The notes below the pieces were generated by a model that worked only from the letters and a program-made list of their open reading frames with translations, had not been told where the DNA came from and ran no database searches. Below, in pieces: positions 60,608-64,000 of a DNA stretch of 64,000 nucleotides. Both the position numbers and the translations under genes were made by a program. The stretch is from positions 4,402,001 to 4,466,000 of the forward strand of contig NZ_AP014624.1 of assembly GCF_000829375.1 (NCBI RefSeq), given 5' to 3'. Each line of letters opens with the position of its first letter. Within the stretch, counting starts at the first letter, position 1. This DNA is from Chryseobacterium sp. StRB126 (lineage in GTDB: Bacteria > Bacteroidota > Bacteroidia > Flavobacteriales > Weeksellaceae).

Positions 60608-62197
60608 TTATTTAACTAAGTTCTTCATCCAGGCGTTACAATCTATATCTGAAGGAATATTATATTTTTTCCGGAATCTGGTTTTCCGTATTTCTACAGC
60701 ATGAACAGTTACCGAGGTATATGTTGCTATTTGTTTGGTGGAAAATCCAAGATATAAAAAAGCAGAAAATGTAAGTTCCGAAACTTTGATTTTGGGATTA
60801 ATCTCCAGCATTTTTTCATACACTTCCGGATATACTTCCTGAAAACGGGCAAAGAATTGTGGGGAATTCTCCTTAGCCATGTGTATCAGTTCAGCAAATG
60901 ATTCATTAACCTGCAACTGGAGCTTTTCAATAGTGTCCTCTCTTTCTGTAATCATCATATTCTGATGCTGAAGTTGATTTTCTTTTTCTTTAATAATTTC
61001 CTTTTTTCTCTTCCGGATATTAAGATTTCGGATAAGTGCCCCTATCAGTATAGTAATGGTTGCAATAGCTATAGCAATCACCAGAATCAGAATCGTCTTA
61101 TTTTCTTGTTCTTTTTCAGTTATTTTCTGCTCCTGCTCTTTTTGCATATTTTTTAGTCCTTCCTGAATATGCATCTTATCTTCTGAAGCATTTTTTTTAA
61201 ATTGATCAGTAGATTTTTTTAAATAAGCTTTTTCTTTATCATGATCACCCAACATTCTGTACGCCGAAGCTATTTTAGATTCAACATATTCTGCAGAATG
61301 CCCCATCTGGGATTTATTATCTATGGTCCTTAAATAATAATCAATGGCTTTATGATAATTACCCATCTGAAAATAATAATCGCCATAAACTTCCAGAAAA
61401 GGAGACTGGTAAGCAAGATCTTCAATCAACGATTGATCGTAAGCTTTCTTAATAAACGGATAGGCTTCCTGAGGCTTATTCTGTTGTAAGTAGATCCAGG
61501 CTTTATAAAAATAGATATAAGCTTTACGCCAATATATTCGTTTAACCTTCAGGTATTCTTTCTCAGGAATCTTTTCAATAAAAGCTATAGATTTATCAGC
61601 ATATGCATGAGCTGACGGGTAATCCTCCATATCTATATAAGCATCCCCAATAGTCATATAAGTATTCGCTTCCAGAATTTTAGAATAGATATCTTTTCCT
61701 TGAGGGATCAGCTTTAGGACTTTAAATTCTTCTTCCAGCTGTTTATTCGGCATAGATATAAGACCATAATAGTTTGCTGTAACCTCAGTAAATAACGCTT
61801 TATAAAGTGGATTGGCTGTAATTGCCTCTTCTTTCATACCTTTCTCTATATAAGAATACCCCTCTTTCAACTCACGTAAAAAAAATAAATTCCGGATGAT
61901 ATAATAGTACGACAATACCTTTTTTTCAGAGTCTCCTTTTTTTTCGGCAAGCAAACTTGCTTTCTTAGCATAGCTTAAGGATTTTTTATAATCCCTGAAC
62001 ATAAACCTATCAGCCAGATTCAGTAGATCATTAATATCGGTTCCCTCTTTTGAAGAATCATCAGATGAAATTAAGGATGAAGACAGATTGGTTTTAAAGT
62101 TTTCCGAGACAGATAATAAAGATGACATTTCTTTTGTCTCAGTTCCTGTTACAATCAGACTTATAAAACATAAATAGAAACAAAAAATATACTTCAT
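60608..62197 (-). CDS. TPR-domain membrane regulator with LuxR/FixJ-like C-terminal HTH
   Basis: The 529-residue protein begins with a signal peptide (KYIFCFYLCFISLIVTGTE). TPR-like helices follow to about residue 365, then a transmembrane helix near 370-390 (ILILVIAIAIATITILIGAL). A coiled coil with KKEIIKEKENQLQHQNMM comes next. The C-terminal domain KVSELTFSAFLYLGFSTKQIATYTSVTVHAVEIRKTRFRKKY, in pieces, is LuxR/GerE-like: helices for DNA contact are present, but it lacks the usual receiver domain. It is a one-component envelope sensor with unknown targets. Confidence 0.84.
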   Translation of the reverse strand: MKYIFCFYLCFISLIVTGTETKEMSSLLSVSENFKTNLSSSLISSDDSSKEGTDINDLLNLADRFMFRDYKKSLSYAKKASLLAEKKGDSEKKVLSYYYIIRNLFFLRELKEGYSYIEKGMKEEAITANPLYKALFTEVTANYYGLISMPNKQLEEEFKVLKLIPQGKDIYSKILEANTYMTIGDAYIDMEDYPSAHAYADKSIAFIEKIPEKEYLKVKRIYWRKAYIYFYKAWIYLQQNKPQEAYPFIKKAYDQSLIEDLAYQSPFLEVYGDYYFQMGNYHKAIDYYLRTIDNKSQMGHSAEYVESKIASAYRMLGDHDKEKAYLKKSTDQFKKNASEDKMHIQEGLKNMQKEQEQKITEKEQENKTILILVIAIAIATITILIGALIRNLNIRKRKKEIIKEKENQLQHQNMMITEREDTIEKLQLQVNESFAELIHMAKENSPQFFARFQEVYPEVYEKMLEINPKIKVSELTFSAFLYLGFSTKQIATYTSVTVHAVEIRKTRFRKKYNIPSDIDCNAWMKNLVK

Positions 62198-62352
62198 ATT
62201 ATTTTGCTAACAAACACATCATGAAAAATAAATGCGATAAATATAAACAAATAATTAATTTTTAATATTAACAGAAGTTCAAAATAAAATACCTGTTGAT
62301 AAACCTCTTAAAAAGTTATTACTAATCAAATAGTAATGGTTATTTTGGAGTC

Positions 62353-62515
62353 TATATACAATTTTACACCATTGTCATTCTGACGAGGGAAGAATCTCAT
62401 ATTTGGCTTAGATTCTTCATTTCACTTCTGAACTACGTTCGCAGGCCTTCAGTCTGTATTCAGAATGACAGGGTCAAAATAGTAAAATATTAGGGTCAGT
62501 GTAAAATTGTATATA
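62353..62515. mobile_element. MITE-like 163-bp element, copy B
   Basis: It has the same length and 17-bp perfect terminal repeats (62353-62369, 62499-62515) as copy A, with about 4 substitutions. Both copies are preceded by GGAGTC and followed by ATTA, so the mobile unit or the target may extend a few bases beyond the repeats. It lies in the leader region of the TPR/LuxR regulator; the 486-bp spacer (62198-62683) otherwise holds only a hairpin. Confidence 0.85.
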
Positions 62516-62553
62516 ATTAACGTTATTTTTTTGACATTGAACTCTTTTGACCC

Positions 62554-62596
62554 AAAACAACCCGGCGGTAAACAGAGTTTACCGCCGGGTTGTTTT
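62554..62596. terminator. Perfect 20-bp hairpin, GC-rich core, between MITE and esterase gene
   Basis: The arms 62554-62573 and 62577-62596 are exact reverse complements (core AACCCGGCGGTAAAC) flanked by AAAA and TTTT, so it works as an intrinsic terminator in either direction. It ends the esterase transcript coming from the right. Confidence 0.88.
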
Positions 62597-62683
62597 ATAC
62601 ATTAAATGTTAGTTACGTTTATCATTTCAATTATTCTACTATAATAAAGATAATCAATTCGTTATACTTTCATATTACATTCT

Positions 62684-63919
62684 TTATTTTGAGTTACCAA
62701 CTAATAATTTTGAATTTGTTGACTTATTTATGAATATCAAATAATCAAAAGAGTGAGCCACATTGGTTTTTGTAAATTCATTTTTATCCGTACCTGATCC
62801 TGTTTTTCGAAATAGAATATCTTCCAAGATCCAATTGCCAAGTTTGTTCCCATCTTTTTTGATTGCTTTTAGATCTAAAATAAAAATTGGAATGTTAAGT
62901 GAGTTAAGCTTATATTCTAATGTTTTGGGACCTGCTTTTTCTGAATTATAAGTACCGAGCCTCCCATCCATACTTGCAGAATAAGTACCTTCATAAAAGG
63001 CAAATCCAAAATTTACAAAATCGTTATCATACCTTTCATTGAGCCAATACCCCATTCTATCTGATTTTAATTTTGCAATATGATAATTATGAGCCGAGAC
63101 TATTACTTTAGAATTCAAATAGTTTTCTTTTATCCATTTAATATTCTCCGCCATAAATTGGTCTCTCCTAATAAAATTGAGTTCGCTATATTGTCTTATA
63201 ATATCTATATTTTGCAGGAAACGCAATTTTTCTTCTGGATTTTTTATGGAGATAGATTTTTGCTTTATTAAAAATAGGTACTCAGCTATAATTTTTTGAC
63301 TTTTTTTAGCGTAAGTTCTGAAGCCTCTGTTGTTTTCCTTTAAAGCTATTTCCAGGTCATTAATCTCTTGTTCGGACAAGTGATTTTCTTGATATGTTTT
63401 TCTTATTTGATCTATTGCTCCTTTGGCAAACTGCATATCGAAACCATCAAAAAAAACTTTTGGATTATGATTTTCATTGTATTTTTTTAACCATTCCACA
63501 AAAGCTAAAGTTTCTTGGGTTTGCCACAGCCAAAAGTACATTCCCTTTAGAATATCTTTAGGATCTCCTTTTTCTTCCTGAATATATTGATTCATTAAAA
63601 AGCTTTCAGGCATATTGGCTTCTAGCGAAAAGACGTTGAAATTTTTATTAGCTATCAAATATTCACTTATTCTATATTTCATTTGATACACTTCACTTGA
63701 ACCGTGAGTAGATTCTCCTAATCCTACTATTGTAGAATTTCCAATGAGTTTGTTTAAGATTAGCAAATCACTAGTATCCCTTTCGTCCGGATTAAAAGTT
63801 TTGATTGGATATATAAACTTTGAAATATATTCTTTTTCTTCAGAATTTAAATCATTTTTTGATTGTGCCTTGATTGTTATAAAAAATACAATCAAAATAC
63901 AAGATAATTTTAATTTCAT
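62684..63919 (-). CDS. Erythromycin-esterase-family protein, exported
   Basis: The 411-residue protein starts with a signal peptide (KLKLSCILIVFFITIKAQS). It has the family active-site features: IVGLGESTHGSSEVYQMKYR with the catalytic His and Glu, FDGFDMQFAKG, and VIVSAHNYHIAKLKSD with the second His pair. Macrolide esterases Ere belong to this family, but many members have no resistance role and their natural substrates are unknown. The upstream 80 bp before the window end show no gene. Confidence 0.87.
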   Translation of the reverse strand: MKLKLSCILIVFFITIKAQSKNDLNSEEKEYISKFIYPIKTFNPDERDTSDLLILNKLIGNSTIVGLGESTHGSSEVYQMKYRISEYLIANKNFNVFSLEANMPESFLMNQYIQEEKGDPKDILKGMYFWLWQTQETLAFVEWLKKYNENHNPKVFFDGFDMQFAKGAIDQIRKTYQENHLSEQEINDLEIALKENNRGFRTYAKKSQKIIAEYLFLIKQKSISIKNPEEKLRFLQNIDIIRQYSELNFIRRDQFMAENIKWIKENYLNSKVIVSAHNYHIAKLKSDRMGYWLNERYDNDFVNFGFAFYEGTYSASMDGRLGTYNSEKAGPKTLEYKLNSLNIPIFILDLKAIKKDGNKLGNWILEDILFRKTGSGTDKNEFTKTNVAHSFDYLIFINKSTNSKLLVGNSK

Positions 63920-64000
63920 TTACTACTTATAATAGATTAAACAATTATACAAAAATATCACTTAAACTTCTGGAGAAATTTAAATCATATCAGATACCAG

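Noticed and set aside
59941..62515. Repeated 163-bp sequences considered as a CRISPR or phage attachment pair
   Set aside because: Only two copies 2.4 kb apart with terminal inverted repeats and no spacer pattern, cas gene or integrase; the MITE explanation fits better.

Overview
The window looks like a chromosomal segment of a flavobacterium of the Chryseobacterium type (Bacteroidota, Weeksellaceae). The evidence is the AT-rich sequence, the gliding-motility genes gldB and gldC, a C-terminal type IX secretion sorting domain, a PafA-type alkaline phosphatase, promoters of the Bacteroidota form TAnnTTTG, and many small SPI/SPII-exported proteins. Most of it is ordinary chromosome, interrupted by several small mobile or repeat elements. 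I see no tRNA, rRNA, CRISPR array, prophage or integrase.

Layout. 1-2 kb: the end of a cytidine deaminase gene and its terminator, then a complete IS3-family insertion sequence with a 3-bp target duplication. 2.3-4.2 kb: a barstar / archaemetzincin-lipoprotein / barnase-like RNase locus, split by a 0.4-kb GIY-YIG nuclease gene whose ends are 34-bp inverted repeats. 4.3-7.3 kb: nadE, three acetyltransferases (two in tandem duplication) and a leucine-rich-repeat protein. 7.4-9 kb: gldB and gldC. 9-15.3 kb: a trans-sulfuration enzyme, small enzymes, a REP-associated tyrosine transposase between two copies of a hairpin-rich REP module, a Sua5-type enzyme and a CCA-adding enzyme. 15.5-18.6 kb: a cobalamin-riboswitch-controlled BtuB-like receptor and a surface beta-propeller lipoprotein. 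18.7-31 kb: a T9SS-exported HAF-repeat protein, a TPR/AraC sensor pair, pafA, an M28 peptidase, a Crp/Fnr regulator and an O-methyltransferase. 31.2-32.9 kb: an AT-rich TIGR04141/DUF6119 gene bracketed by GC-rich hairpins.

32.9-45.6 kb: mdh; a heme oxygenase and bacteriophytochrome operon; an Ntn-type amidohydrolase; then porin, DASS dicarboxylate transporter and a three-subunit succinate dehydrogenase/fumarate reductase, which together read as a C4-dicarboxylate uptake and oxidation/reduction operon; and an NdpA-type nucleoid protein. 46.2-47.5 kb: a duplicated two-gene cassette (small single-helix membrane protein plus a ~120-residue soluble protein) of unknown function. 47.5-59.8 kb: a frameshifted thioredoxin gene, regulators, DoxX and cupin, then an accessory run of SMI1-like, ankyrin, MORN-like and small lipoprotein genes that resembles an orphan immunity/effector-response region. 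59.9-62.5 kb: two nearly identical 163-bp MITE-like elements flanking a DUF1569 gene and a TPR/LuxR-type regulator. The window ends with an erythromycin-esterase-family gene.

The most unusual signals are (i) the inverted-repeat-bounded GIY-YIG element inserted at the end of the barnase gene; (ii) the REP/RAYT unit, where the restored transposase stop codon falls in the first bases of the REP repeat; (iii) the 163-bp MITEs with perfect 17-bp terminal repeats; (iv) the duplicated small-membrane-protein cassette. All functional statements come from reading the sequence and from recalled family motifs; no database search was run.
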